Positions 1 to 6,061 of a DNA stretch of 6,313 nt are shown here, piece by piece. The notes below the pieces were generated by a model. The model saw only the letters and a list, made by a program, of their open reading frames with translations. It was not told where the DNA came from and ran no database searches. This DNA comes from JBKEDH01 sp047975295 (lineage in GTDB: Bacteria; Bacteroidota; Bacteroidia; Flavobacteriales; Flavobacteriaceae): NCBI GenBank assembly GCA_047975295.1, contig JBKEDH010000132.1, forward strand, positions 1-6,313, given 5' to 3'. Each line of letters opens with the position of its first letter. Position 1 is the stretch's first letter. Position numbers and translations under genes: made by a program.

Positions 1-1
1 C

Positions 2-1234
2 GATACTTGGAACAATATATACACCAAAGTTTTACCCAATATTACCACCGTACAGGAAAAAGCCGAAGATTTAAACGCAACACATTACCAAGCGGTGGCC
101 AAAATTATAACGGCCATGAATGTAAGCTTTGCAGTTGATAACTGGGACAATGTTCCATATACCCAAGCAGGAAAACCATTTGAATTTCCTAAACCAAATA
201 TAGACGATGGCAAAACCGTTTACAACCAAATGGTCAATTTATTGGATGAGGCCATCGCCCTATTATCTACAGCCGATACTTCCGACTATTCATTGGGCAA
301 CGATGACCTTATCTATAAAGGAGATACCGACAAATGGATGCGCTTGGCCTATACATTTAAAGCCCGTTTGCAATTGCACATGCTAAAAAATGGTGGTGTA
401 ACAGCCAGCCAAGTATTAGCAACCATCTCAAATGGATTTACCTCGAATGATGATAATTTCACCTTATCATTCCCCGAAGGTGAAATAAATCCATATTATT
501 CAACCAATATTTTGGCACGTGGCACCAATAATTTTTATTATGCACCCAACACCCAAATTATCAATATGATGAATGGTAACATATATCCTTTTGAAAGTGG
601 CGTAGTAGATATCGACCCACGACTGCCTGCCATTTACGAAAATGAAGGTGTACCCGGAGACCCTTGGCGCGGTTTTGTAAATGGCGGTGCCGGTGAATCG
701 TCCGATGGCGAACCCGGAAATACATTCTATAAAGATGGTGGTTTCCTTACCAGTTCTGGTGCACCCTTAACCGTAATCACCTACGCAGAGGCTATGTTTA
801 TAAAAGCCGAAGCCGCCTTTTTGTCCAATGGAGGCACAACTACAAGCAGCGGCACTACAACCGAAGCGTACAATGCCTATTTGGACGGTATTACGGCAAG
901 TATGACAGAAATTGGAGTGGATGGTGCCGATTACCTGGCCGATACGGTAGTGGCAGTAGGCGAAAGCGGACTTATGCTAAACCATATCATGAAAGAAAAG
1001 TACATTGCCAACGTACATAATACCGAAACTTATAACGATTTTCGGCGTTATAATTTTTCGCCCGATGTATTTAAAGGCTTGCAGCTTCGTTTTGAAGAAC
1101 CCGATACAACAAGTCCTTTTGCGGGCGAGTGGATTCGTAGAATATCTTACCCCATTGCCGAATTGGATGCCAATTTCGATAATATTAAAGCCAACGAAAA
1201 GGCTCCTACCGAGTCTGTATGGTGGGCACAGTAA
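2..1234 (+). CDS. SusD/RagB-family nutrient-binding outer-membrane lipoprotein, 5'-truncated by the window edge
   Basis: The reading frame is open from base 2 to the TAA at 1232-1234 (410 residues). The GTG at 95 is internal, because recognisable family sequence (WNNIYTKVLPNI, residues 3-14) lies upstream of it, so the N-terminus with signal peptide and lipid-anchored Cys is outside the window. Family members are usually about 480-530 residues, so roughly 80-110 are missing. The pattern fits the SusD-like_2 (PF12771) branch: the segment around residues 46-54 (DNWDNVPYTQAG), an FRRYNFSPDV stretch near residue 340, and a C-terminus with RRISYPIAELDAN. Such proteins sit on the outer face of the outer membrane as a lid on a SusC-type TonB-dependent transporter and bind glycan or peptide. 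A susC-like gene is expected just upstream. The substrate cannot be read from this sequence. The gene ends at a strong hairpin terminator, so it is the last of its operon. Confidence 0.93.
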   Translation, partial: DTWNNIYTKVLPNITTVQEKAEDLNATHYQAVAKIITAMNVSFAVDNWDNVPYTQAGKPFEFPKPNIDDGKTVYNQMVNLLDEAIALLSTADTSDYSLGNDDLIYKGDTDKWMRLAYTFKARLQLHMLKNGGVTASQVLATISNGFTSNDDNFTLSFPEGEINPYYSTNILARGTNNFYYAPNTQIINMMNGNIYPFESGVVDIDPRLPAIYENEGVPGDPWRGFVNGGAGESSDGEPGNTFYKDGGFLTSSGAPLTVITYAEAMFIKAEAAFLSNGGTTTSSGTTTEAYNAYLDGITASMTEIGVDGADYLADTVVAVGESGLMLNHIMKEKYIANVHNTETYNDFRRYNFSPDVFKGLQLRFEEPDTTSPFAGEWIRRISYPIAELDANFDNIKANEKAPTESVWWAQ

Positions 1235-1256
1235 ATCACTTTTATAGTTTGTACGG

Positions 1257-1301
1257 AAAGGGTTTTAAAATTACTTTATTCTAATTTTAAAATCCTTTTT
1301 T
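1257..1301 (+). terminator. Rho-independent terminator of the SusD-like gene
   Basis: An inverted repeat with arms 1257-1273 (AAAGGGTTTTAAAATTA) and 1282-1298 (TAATTTTAAAATCCTTT) pairs over 17 bp with a single G-T wobble (1262 with 1293). The loop is 8 nt (CTTTATTC) and the T run spans 1296-1301. It starts 22 bases after the SusD-like stop codon, so it insulates that operon from the next gene. The stem is AT-rich; the A run on the left and T run on the right could let it work in both directions. Confidence 0.85.
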
Positions 1302-1406
1302 AGTGTGAAGTAGGAAAACAATGTGCTTTGTTCTTTTTAAATTGTAAAAAAATTACTATATTAAACACTTAATAGCATATACTCTATACAACTAAAAACA
1401 AATTAA
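1302..1406 (+). promoter_or_regulatory. AT-rich leader upstream of the phase-variable lipoprotein gene
   Basis: These 105 bases between the terminator and the ATG at 1407 must hold the promoter of the next unit, since the upstream operon is terminated. I see no good match to the Bacteroidota -7 box TAnnTTTG here; the nearest, GTGCTTTG around 1323-1330, lacks the TA. The bases just before the ATG are A-rich (AAAAACAAATTAA) without a Shine-Dalgarno, which is normal for translation starts in this phylum and supports 1407 as the true start. Confidence 0.35.
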
Positions 1407-1561
1407 ATGAACAACCCACAACCCACAACCCACAACCCACAACCCTTAAACACCTAACCCAATTTGTCCTTTTTATTATAGGGATTACAGGGTTTTTATG
1501 GAGTTGCCAAAGCGAAGAACCAATTGATACAGAAACTGATACAACGGTTGTTTTACCCACA
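1407..1561 (+). other. Out-of-frame start and lipoprotein signal-peptide head of the HExxH lipoprotein gene (OFF state)
   Basis: The ATG at 1407-1409 has an A-rich leader but in this copy reads only 16 codons, through the heptamer repeat, to TAA at 1455-1457. In the frame of the downstream gene the sequence is open from 1376 and encodes LKHLTQ followed by the hydrophobic FVLFIIGITGFLWSC, a lipobox (LWSC) with the lipidated Cys at codon 1505-1507. The mature start is CQSEEPIDTE; acidic residues right after the Cys resemble the surface lipoprotein export signal known in Bacteroidota. That frame has no ATG, GTG or TTG before the lipobox, so the signal peptide has no normal start unless the repeat changes length. 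With 3 copies the signal peptide would be 28 residues before the Cys (MNNPQPTT then LKHLTQ and the hydrophobic core); 6 copies also restore the frame. Confidence 0.8.
1411..1445 (+). repeat. Heptanucleotide tandem repeat (ACAACCC)5, likely phase-variation switch
   Basis: There are five perfect copies of ACAACCC in tandem, at 1411-1417, 1418-1424, 1425-1431, 1432-1438 and 1439-1445, with no partial copy on either side. The array starts two bases after the ATG at 1407-1409. A 7-bp unit shifts the frame at each gain or loss. The lipobox Cys codon lies 98 bases from the A of the ATG, so one extra unit (105) or two fewer (84) puts it in frame. On the opposite strand the array reads (GGGTTGT)5, with five GGG runs separated by TTGT, fitting the G3-N4 G-quadruplex pattern on the template strand. 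Confidence 0.93.
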
Positions 1562-2890
1562 TTGGAAAACAAAAAGGACAGCCTAAACTTTCTTGTACAG
1601 GGTTTATCTGAAAAAATAACCGCCTACAACTCCAAGCACTATACCAACCATTATTTCAGCAAAAAGAACGGACATCTGGACATAAGCAACGCCACATTTA
1701 TTACAATACCCGAAGCCAACAACCAAACCGCCATTGTTTTCCCTTTATTGTCGCCCAATAGGGCCGACAAAAAATTTCTTGTGGCCTATTACCACAATGG
1801 AGAAAGAAACTATTGGTTTTTTAAGGACAAAAGCTATCCGTTAAACGGCAGCGCACCTTTTTTCATCAATTACCTGGATGTTTTTTTTAATACGGCCTAT
1901 CCTCAGCAAAGTGCCAAAAACACAAAGTTAACCAACAAACGTTGCTATGTTGTGTCTTCAGAAATTGTTGCAGATTGTGCTATCTCATTTTTCGATTCCT
2001 GTGGCAGAGTCTGGGTAATGAGCGAAAAGGGCTGTGGCCAAGATGGCGATGAGGCCGATCTTGAAATTTTGGACGAGGTGGTAATAAATGGCACAAACAA
2101 CAATGATGATAACGACGATGACTATAACTACGAACCGAAAACAGACTACTCTACCCCCTTTGAAAGCCCCGATACCGATGAGGAAATAGATTTTGACCCA
2201 GTTTGGGATTTTGATGGTGGCAGTGGTACAATTGTTGATGATAAAATCGATGACTCGCAACTTACAGGTAAAGAAAAATGTGCCTATGAAATCCTAAAGA
2301 ATACTAATGGTAACTTATTCAATAAAACCATAGGTCTTTTTGGTATTCCGGGGGCTAAATACAACTTAATATTTGAATATGGGAAATGCGATGCGGGAGG
2401 ATCTGTTATGTGTACAGACCCAAAAGATTTAAAAAACAACAATCTTACCATAATTATAGCCCAAACGGAAAATACAGTATTAGAAACAGTAGCATCCATA
2501 TTACACGAAGGCATACATGCTGAAATATTTAGATATGTTAAGGAAAATGGAGGTAATGCTGACCCTAATAATAGAATAAATCTTTATAATTGGTATCATT
2601 TTTATAAAGTAAAAGAAGGTGTTTACGATAGGGCTACGTCTAATGCACAACACCAGCATATGGCCGATATGTATATTTATCCAATTGCAAGAGCATTAAG
2701 GGAAGTAGACGGTTATAAGTATACCGTAGATTACTACCTCCCATTTGCTTGGGAAGGATTAGAAGACTATGGTAAAGACCGCTATTATGACCCTTATAAA
2801 AAGAAGAATATTTTTTTTAATAATTCCGATTATAAAAATAAAAGAGCTAAAGTGTTAGAAACAACAACCGTTGGAAAAAATTGTAATTAA
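1562..2890 (+). CDS. Large secreted lipoprotein with C-terminal HExxH putative zinc metallopeptidase domain (body of the phase-variable gene)
   Basis: TTG at 1562 is only the first canonical start in the frame. The real N-terminus is almost surely upstream, because the same frame carries a lipobox with Cys at 1505-1507. Numbered from TTG 1562, residues 10-165 form a Cys-containing N-terminal domain I do not recognise. Residues 165-235 are an acidic, low-complexity linker (LEILDEVVING, then N/D runs). From about 234 (LTGKEKCAYEIL) begins a C-terminal domain with HEGIH at 315-319, a match to the HExxH zinc site with E316 as likely catalytic base. A later HQHMADMY at 364-371 may supply the third ligand, and the domain ends with AWEGL near 396. 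G+C falls from about 41% (1621-2280) to about 32% (2281-2880) at the linker/domain border, suggesting the domain was acquired separately. The next gene begins on the base after the stop. A peptidase effector of polymorphic-toxin type is my best guess; an ordinary surface protease is possible. Domain architecture is well supported; function is not. Confidence 0.78.
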   Translation: MENKKDSLNFLVQGLSEKITAYNSKHYTNHYFSKKNGHLDISNATFITIPEANNQTAIVFPLLSPNRADKKFLVAYYHNGERNYWFFKDKSYPLNGSAPFFINYLDVFFNTAYPQQSAKNTKLTNKRCYVVSSEIVADCAISFFDSCGRVWVMSEKGCGQDGDEADLEILDEVVINGTNNNDDNDDDYNYEPKTDYSTPFESPDTDEEIDFDPVWDFDGGSGTIVDDKIDDSQLTGKEKCAYEILKNTNGNLFNKTIGLFGIPGAKYNLIFEYGKCDAGGSVMCTDPKDLKNNNLTIIIAQTENTVLETVASILHEGIHAEIFRYVKENGGNADPNNRINLYNWYHFYKVKEGVYDRATSNAQHQHMADMYIYPIARALREVDGYKYTVDYYLPFAWEGLEDYGKDRYYDPYKKKNIFFNNSDYKNKRAKVLETTTVGKNCN

Positions 2891-3568
2891 ATGAAAACAA
2901 AACTTATCAAATACTTTATTCTTTTTATACTAATTGTTAATTGCACCAACAAGAAGAACAATTATACCAAAATAAATAAACCAACAAAACAAGATAATTG
3001 CCAAATTATCAGTAAATCAATTGATTCCGTTGCGGCTTATATTAGCCCTATAAGTTTATACCCTGTAGGATTCAAATTATCAAAAGAGGATTCGTTAGAA
3101 ATGAAAGAGGGAACACTAAAATATATTAATGAATTTAGAACGATTGGTATAGATACTGCCTCCTATGTTAGAATGCCAAGTTATGATACACTAATAAAAA
3201 TGGTAAAAAACGATAATTTTCTTGGGTTTTATCAATTAAGTGATATGGTAGACAAACCTTTTCCTATTGATATTAACTGTATAAAACTTAAAAAGGCAAC
3301 AAAAATAAATTATTTCGATTTCGATTCTATTTGTTATTACAACCCAAAAGAACATTTACCGAAATTTAGGTCGGGTTTATACCATAAAATAGACTATAGG
3401 TTTAATTTTTCAAGAATTGTTTATAATCACTCTTTTGATAAAGCCGTAATTTTATGTGTATTTAGATTTCAAGACAAACATGGACGAGACTTAATTTTCC
3501 ATTTTGAAAAAACAAAACATGACTGGAAAATTACTTATGCTACAGACTATTTTGGATATATAAATTAA
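2891..3568 (+). CDS. Small putative lipoprotein, candidate immunity/accessory partner of the HExxH protein
   Basis: A 225-residue protein whose ATG follows directly on the TAA of the HExxH gene (2888-2890), so the two are one transcript and probably translationally coupled. Residues 1-18 are a lipoprotein-type signal (MKTKLIKYFILFILIVNC) with Cys18 as the likely lipidation site; Asn before the Cys is unusual in the lipobox but the rest fits. The mature part starts with a basic TNKKNN stretch, not acidic residues, which suggests it stays on the periplasmic side. The C-terminal region (about 175-220: SRIVYNHSFDKAVIL, then FEKTKHDWKITYA) has the strand pattern of small flavobacterial lipoproteins that end in an x-x-WKI motif. 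I do not recognise a named family. G+C is about 30%, like the preceding HExxH domain and lower than the flanks. Position and size suggest an immunity protein; this is inference only. Confidence 0.75.
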   Translation: MKTKLIKYFILFILIVNCTNKKNNYTKINKPTKQDNCQIISKSIDSVAAYISPISLYPVGFKLSKEDSLEMKEGTLKYINEFRTIGIDTASYVRMPSYDTLIKMVKNDNFLGFYQLSDMVDKPFPIDINCIKLKKATKINYFDFDSICYYNPKEHLPKFRSGLYHKIDYRFNFSRIVYNHSFDKAVILCVFRFQDKHGRDLIFHFEKTKHDWKITYATDYFGYIN

Positions 3569-3702
3569 AACCATTTTTTTATTTTGGATTCTTTATGAAC
3601 TAAATAAATACAAACCATAACAATGGCTATAAGTAATCATAACCAAAAAGAAAACAAAGAAAAAGCAAGGTAACAGATTACTAATTAATAGTTTACAAAA
3701 TA

Positions 3703-4001
3703 TTGTTCTTTCTAAAAAAAGGTAATTCCACCCCTTTAATGAGACGGATTACCATCTTACGGCAAAGATTCTATAAGCGTAAAGTTATTTTATACGATTT
3801 AAACTACAACTTGCCCGATCCGTACTGTGTAAATATCATAATAAGGATAACCTGTCCAAACATAGTTATAGCGGTATTGCTACTAATGAAAAAGGTACAG
3901 CTGTTTTTAAGCTTAAAAAAGATGAAACCAATTTAGAATTCAAATTAACCAACCTTGGTTTTCAGCCATGTAAACTTACCATAGATAAAACTTACAATTG
4001 A
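3703..4001 (+). pseudogene. Degraded gene remnant with a frameshifted C-terminal beta-domain fragment
   Basis: No intact gene is visible, but protein-like sequence jumps between frames. The frame of 3703 reads KVILYDLNYNLPDPY around 3781-3825. The next frame, open from 3783 to TGA 3999-4001, then reads NKDNLSKHSYSGIATNEKG and GTAVFKLKKDETNLEFKLTN, ending GFQPCKLTIDKTYN. The Y-S-G-x-A-T-N-E-K-G-T-A-x-F pattern with a following FKLTNLGF is like a carboxypeptidase-regulatory-type (CarboxypepD_reg-like) beta-sandwich, common in secreted Bacteroidota proteins. The change of frame lies at about 3825-3840. A further piece, NETDYHLTAKIL (3738-3773), ends in a stop in the same frame, so there may be more than one lesion. 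The start is ill-defined. I read it as the tail of a displaced gene, not an expressed protein. The 134 bases before it (3569-3702) hold nothing I can support. Confidence 0.5.
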
Positions 4002-4039
4002 AAAAGTTTAAACGAGTTCATAAAAAATACAGAAATAAA

Positions 4040-4541
4040 ATGCGATTAAAAATATATAAATCATTCTTGCTATTAAGCACTTTAACTGTTAGTCTTATTA
4101 GTTGCAATTCAAATGTGCAAAAAAAGATAGACAATAAAGAAGTATATTCATTAATAATAAATAAAAGTATTCATCCGCTTCCCCCTCCTCCTACTCCAAA
4201 AAATTAGAGACACAACTGTAATAACAAAAGAAACTATAGATTCTATCTTTAGGATAAAATTAAATGTAGCAGTTAATAAAACCAAACTACATTGGTGTTT
4301 GGATATAGGCTTTTTTTGAGGATGCCTCAAGAAAAAGAATTGGAAATTCAGCACAGAACTATTCCATCTTGCTCAAAATTGCACTCAATATGATGAAAAA
4401 ACAGAAAAGCAAGGAATACAAGGCAAAAGACTAAAAGCCGCATGGAATAACCACTACTTAATCAAAGTTCTTAACGTTAAAGTAGGGTTTTGCCCTGATG
4501 ATCTGTTCTATATATTTCAAAAATACATAACAATTTATTAA
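4040..4541 (+). pseudogene. Broken small lipoprotein gene (frameshift and in-frame stop)
   Basis: ATG 4040 opens a clear lipoprotein signal, MRLKIYKSFLLLSTLTVSLISC, whose lipobox LISC predicts Cys22 as the anchor. The mature part NSNVQKKIDNKEVYSLIIN runs into SIHPLPPPPTPKN and stops at 4205-4207. The next frame continues at once with protein-like sequence (IRDTTVITKETIDSIF, then RIKLNVAVNKTKLHW) to a TGA at 4317-4319 just after a run of seven T. It then stays open in the same frame (KNWKFSTELFHLAQNC, KRLKAAWNNHYLIKVL) to TAA 4539-4541. The simplest reading is one gene of roughly 165 codons disrupted by a +1 shift near the C5 (4181-4185) or A6 (4198-4203) run and by a nonsense or second shift at 4317. 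The stretch after 4320 could be from a different gene. A TTG at 3998 would extend the N-terminus, but ATG 4040 gives the better signal peptide. Confidence 0.55.
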
Positions 4542-4546
4542 CTTTG
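4539..4546 (+). promoter_or_regulatory. Bacteroidota-type -7 promoter box (TAACTTTG) of the cupin-like gene
   Basis: TAACTTTG matches the TAnnTTTG consensus of the primary sigma factor in Bacteroidota at every fixed position. A TTTC at 4515-4518, 20 bases upstream, is a possible weak -33 element (consensus TTTG). Transcription would begin near 4553, giving a leader of about 20-25 nt before the TTG start at 4576. The box overlaps the stop codon of the preceding broken gene. Confidence 0.6.
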
Positions 4547-4575
4547 GGTTATGTAATTTTATAACACACCATCAT

Positions 4576-5430
4576 TTGAATCTACAAGAAATCCCTCGCG
4601 TAAAAACCATAACCAAGTCGGCTTTTATAAAAAACTATTTTAAACCCCAAAAACCCGTGGTTATTGAGCGTTTTATTGAAGATTGGCCAGCCTTTACCAA
4701 ATGGAATTTGGATTATATGAAAAGTGTTGCCGGAGACAAGACCGTCCCACTTTACGACGACCGACCGGTTGACTATAAAGACGGTTTTAACGAACCTCAT
4801 GCCAAAATGCAAATGAGCGATTATGTCGATTTGCTTAAAAAGGAACCCACCCGCTATCGCATTTTTTTGTGGAACATCTTAAAAGAAGTTCCACAACTTC
4901 AAGACGATTTTACCTATCCCGATTTTGGCTTAAAACTTATGAAAGGGCTGCCCATGTTGTTTTTTGGTGGCGAAGATTCATATACCTTTATGCACTACGA
5001 TATCGATTTGGCCAATATTTTCCATTTTCATTTTGAAGGAAAGAAACACATTATCCTTTTCGACCAAAAACAAACCAAATATCTGTACAAAATACCACAC
5101 TCGTTAATTACCCGAGAAGATATCGATTTTTATAATCCCGATTTCGAAAAATGGCCCATGTTAAAACAAGCATCTGGCTATAAAACCGATTTGTGTCATG
5201 GCGAAATACTGTATATGCCCGAAGGGTATTGGCACTATATGCGCTATGTAACAGCCGGCTTTTCCATGAGTTTACGTGCTATTGCACGAAATCCCGGCAA
5301 TTTTAGCAGGGCACTTTATAACTTGGTCATTATGCGTAATTTCGACAATACTATGAGACGGATAAAAGGTCAAAAATGGATTGATTGGAAAAATGAGCAG
5401 GCCTTAAAGCGAACAAACAAAATCTTGTAG
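4576..5430 (+). CDS. Cupin-like (JmjC/Cupin_8 fold) domain protein, putative Fe(II)/2-oxoglutarate oxygenase
   Basis: A 284-residue protein covering the whole Cupin_8/JmjC-like fold. After the N-terminal MNLQEIPRVKTITKSAF comes the PVVIERFIEDWPA strand (residues 27-39), typical of this family. The iron-binding triad is visible: H140 and D142 in MHYDID, and H220 in MPEGYWHYM. GKK at 155-157 could give the lysine that contacts 2-oxoglutarate. No signal peptide is present, so it acts in the cytoplasm. Relatives hydroxylate protein or RNA side chains, or act on small molecules; the substrate here is unknown. The start is TTG 4576: no ATG or GTG occurs in frame upstream to the promoter box, and the encoded MNLxxIPRV opening is where I recall close flavobacterial homologues beginning. 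G+C looks like the SusD-like gene and unlike the low-G+C region before it, so this is probably resident backbone. Confidence 0.87.
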   Translation: MNLQEIPRVKTITKSAFIKNYFKPQKPVVIERFIEDWPAFTKWNLDYMKSVAGDKTVPLYDDRPVDYKDGFNEPHAKMQMSDYVDLLKKEPTRYRIFLWNILKEVPQLQDDFTYPDFGLKLMKGLPMLFFGGEDSYTFMHYDIDLANIFHFHFEGKKHIILFDQKQTKYLYKIPHSLITREDIDFYNPDFEKWPMLKQASGYKTDLCHGEILYMPEGYWHYMRYVTAGFSMSLRAIARNPGNFSRALYNLVIMRNFDNTMRRIKGQKWIDWKNEQALKRTNKIL

Positions 5431-5458
5431 AAAAAATCATCTATTTTCTTTTTTTGCT

Positions 5459-5466
5459 TATCTTTG
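5459..5466 (+). promoter_or_regulatory. Bacteroidota-type -7 promoter box (TATCTTTG) of the small outer-membrane protein gene
   Basis: TATCTTTG is an exact match to TAnnTTTG, 29 bases after the cupin-like gene's stop codon. I see no convincing -33 element at the usual distance. Transcription would start near 5473, leaving a leader of about 13 nt to ATG 5486 or about 22 nt to ATG 5495. The downstream gene therefore has its own promoter and need not depend on the cupin-like gene. Confidence 0.65.
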
Positions 5467-5485
5467 CAGCTTAATTTTATGAAAA

Positions 5486-5983
5486 ATGAAACACATGAAA
5501 AAAATTCTTTTTATAGCATTAGCATTAAGCGTTTATTTGGTTAATGGGCAGGCTTTTAGCGGTAAAGGCGATAGCAAATTTCAAGTAGGGATGAATTTTC
5601 AGAACAATGCAACTGGCCTTAATGCCAGTTACGATTTTGGCGTGGGCGAGAATATTTCCTTGGGTATATCTTCCACTTATGCTTTGGGCGTAAAAGACGA
5701 AATCGATGCCGACTTTGGAGATCGTATCGACCTTAAAGCACGTTTTAATGCCAATTTAGGAAATGTAATAAACGTAGATCCTAATTTCGATGTTTACCCC
5801 GGATTAAGTTTTAGTCTTAAAAACTTTGGAGGCCATATAGGTGCACGTTATTTTTTTACCGATGGCTTTGGTGTTTACACCGAATTTAATTTTCCGTTTG
5901 CAAAATATGCAGATAATCTAACACCAGCAGAAAAACTGCACAATCAGTTTACAGTTTCGGTCGGAGCAGCATTTAATTTGTAA
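5486..5983 (+). CDS. DUF6646-type small outer-membrane beta-barrel protein
   Basis: A 165-residue exported protein. The N-terminus MKHMKKILFIALALSVYLVN is a signal peptide with cleavage expected near NGQ-AF (about residue 22), a typical site in this phylum. The rest alternates polar and hydrophobic residues as in a small beta-barrel (KFQVGMNFQ, NISLGISSTYALGV, HIGARYFFTDGFGVYTEF) and ends in the strand FTVSVGAAFNL, which resembles a C-terminal barrel-assembly signal. The order GKGDxKFQVGxNFQ, DLKARFNANLG, DVYPGLSFSLKNFGGH, RYFFTDGFGVYTE fits the DUF6646 family of Flavobacteriia, whose role is not established. ATG 5495 (MKKILF) is an equally good start and gives a more usual signal peptide; ATG 5479 is out of frame. 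The gene is single, between its own -7 box and a strong terminator. Confidence 0.86.
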   Translation: MKHMKKILFIALALSVYLVNGQAFSGKGDSKFQVGMNFQNNATGLNASYDFGVGENISLGISSTYALGVKDEIDADFGDRIDLKARFNANLGNVINVDPNFDVYPGLSFSLKNFGGHIGARYFFTDGFGVYTEFNFPFAKYADNLTPAEKLHNQFTVSVGAAFNL

Positions 5984-6018
5984 CTGTTTTTAGTCTAAAA
6001 AAAACACCTTAATATATT

Positions 6019-6056
6019 AAACCTTAAAGATTTAAGCAAATCTTTAAGGTTTTTTT
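6019..6056 (+). terminator. Rho-independent terminator of the small outer-membrane protein gene
   Basis: A perfect 15-bp stem with arms 6019-6033 (AAACCTTAAAGATTT) and 6038-6052 (AAATCTTTAAGGTTT), a 4-nt loop AAGC, and a T run through 6056. It begins 36 bases after the stop codon at 5983. Confidence 0.92.
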
Positions 6057-6061
6057 AATTA

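Noticed and set aside
95..97. GTG as the start codon of the SusD-like gene
   Set aside because: The frame is open upstream to the window edge and carries family-typical sequence (WNNIYTKVLPNI), so the gene is cut by the edge and does not start here.
1005..1247. Forward open frame overlapping the end of the SusD-like gene
   Set aside because: It is an out-of-frame shadow of a well-supported gene.
1411..1445. CRISPR-like or telomere-like array
   Set aside because: The units are 7 bp, perfectly tandem and without spacers, and there are only five; the resemblance to telomere-type G-rich repeats is superficial.
1384..1572. Reverse-strand open frame across the heptamer array
   Set aside because: It is the complement of the repeat and the lipoprotein signal region; its translation is repetitive (VVGCGLWVVGC) with no family-like features.
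1881..1888. T8 run (and a second T8 at 2811-2818) inside the HExxH gene as extra slippage switches
   Set aside because: Both are in frame here, lie well inside the gene and are common in AT-rich genomes; nothing suggests they are used.
1985..2260. Reverse-strand open frame of 91 codons
   Set aside because: It lies opposite the acidic linker; its Ile/Val-rich sequence is just the complement of Asp/Asn codons.
3623..3673. 16-codon open frame (MAISNHNQKENKEKAR)
   Set aside because: It is too short, with no promoter or conserved pattern to support it.
4317..4319. TGA read as selenocysteine in the small lipoprotein frame
   Set aside because: There is no sign of a SECIS-type hairpin or a selenoprotein family, and the same gene already has a frameshift upstream; ordinary decay explains it.
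4151..4354. Reverse-strand open frame of 67 codons
   Set aside because: It is antisense to the broken lipoprotein gene, with low-complexity content and no signal of its own.
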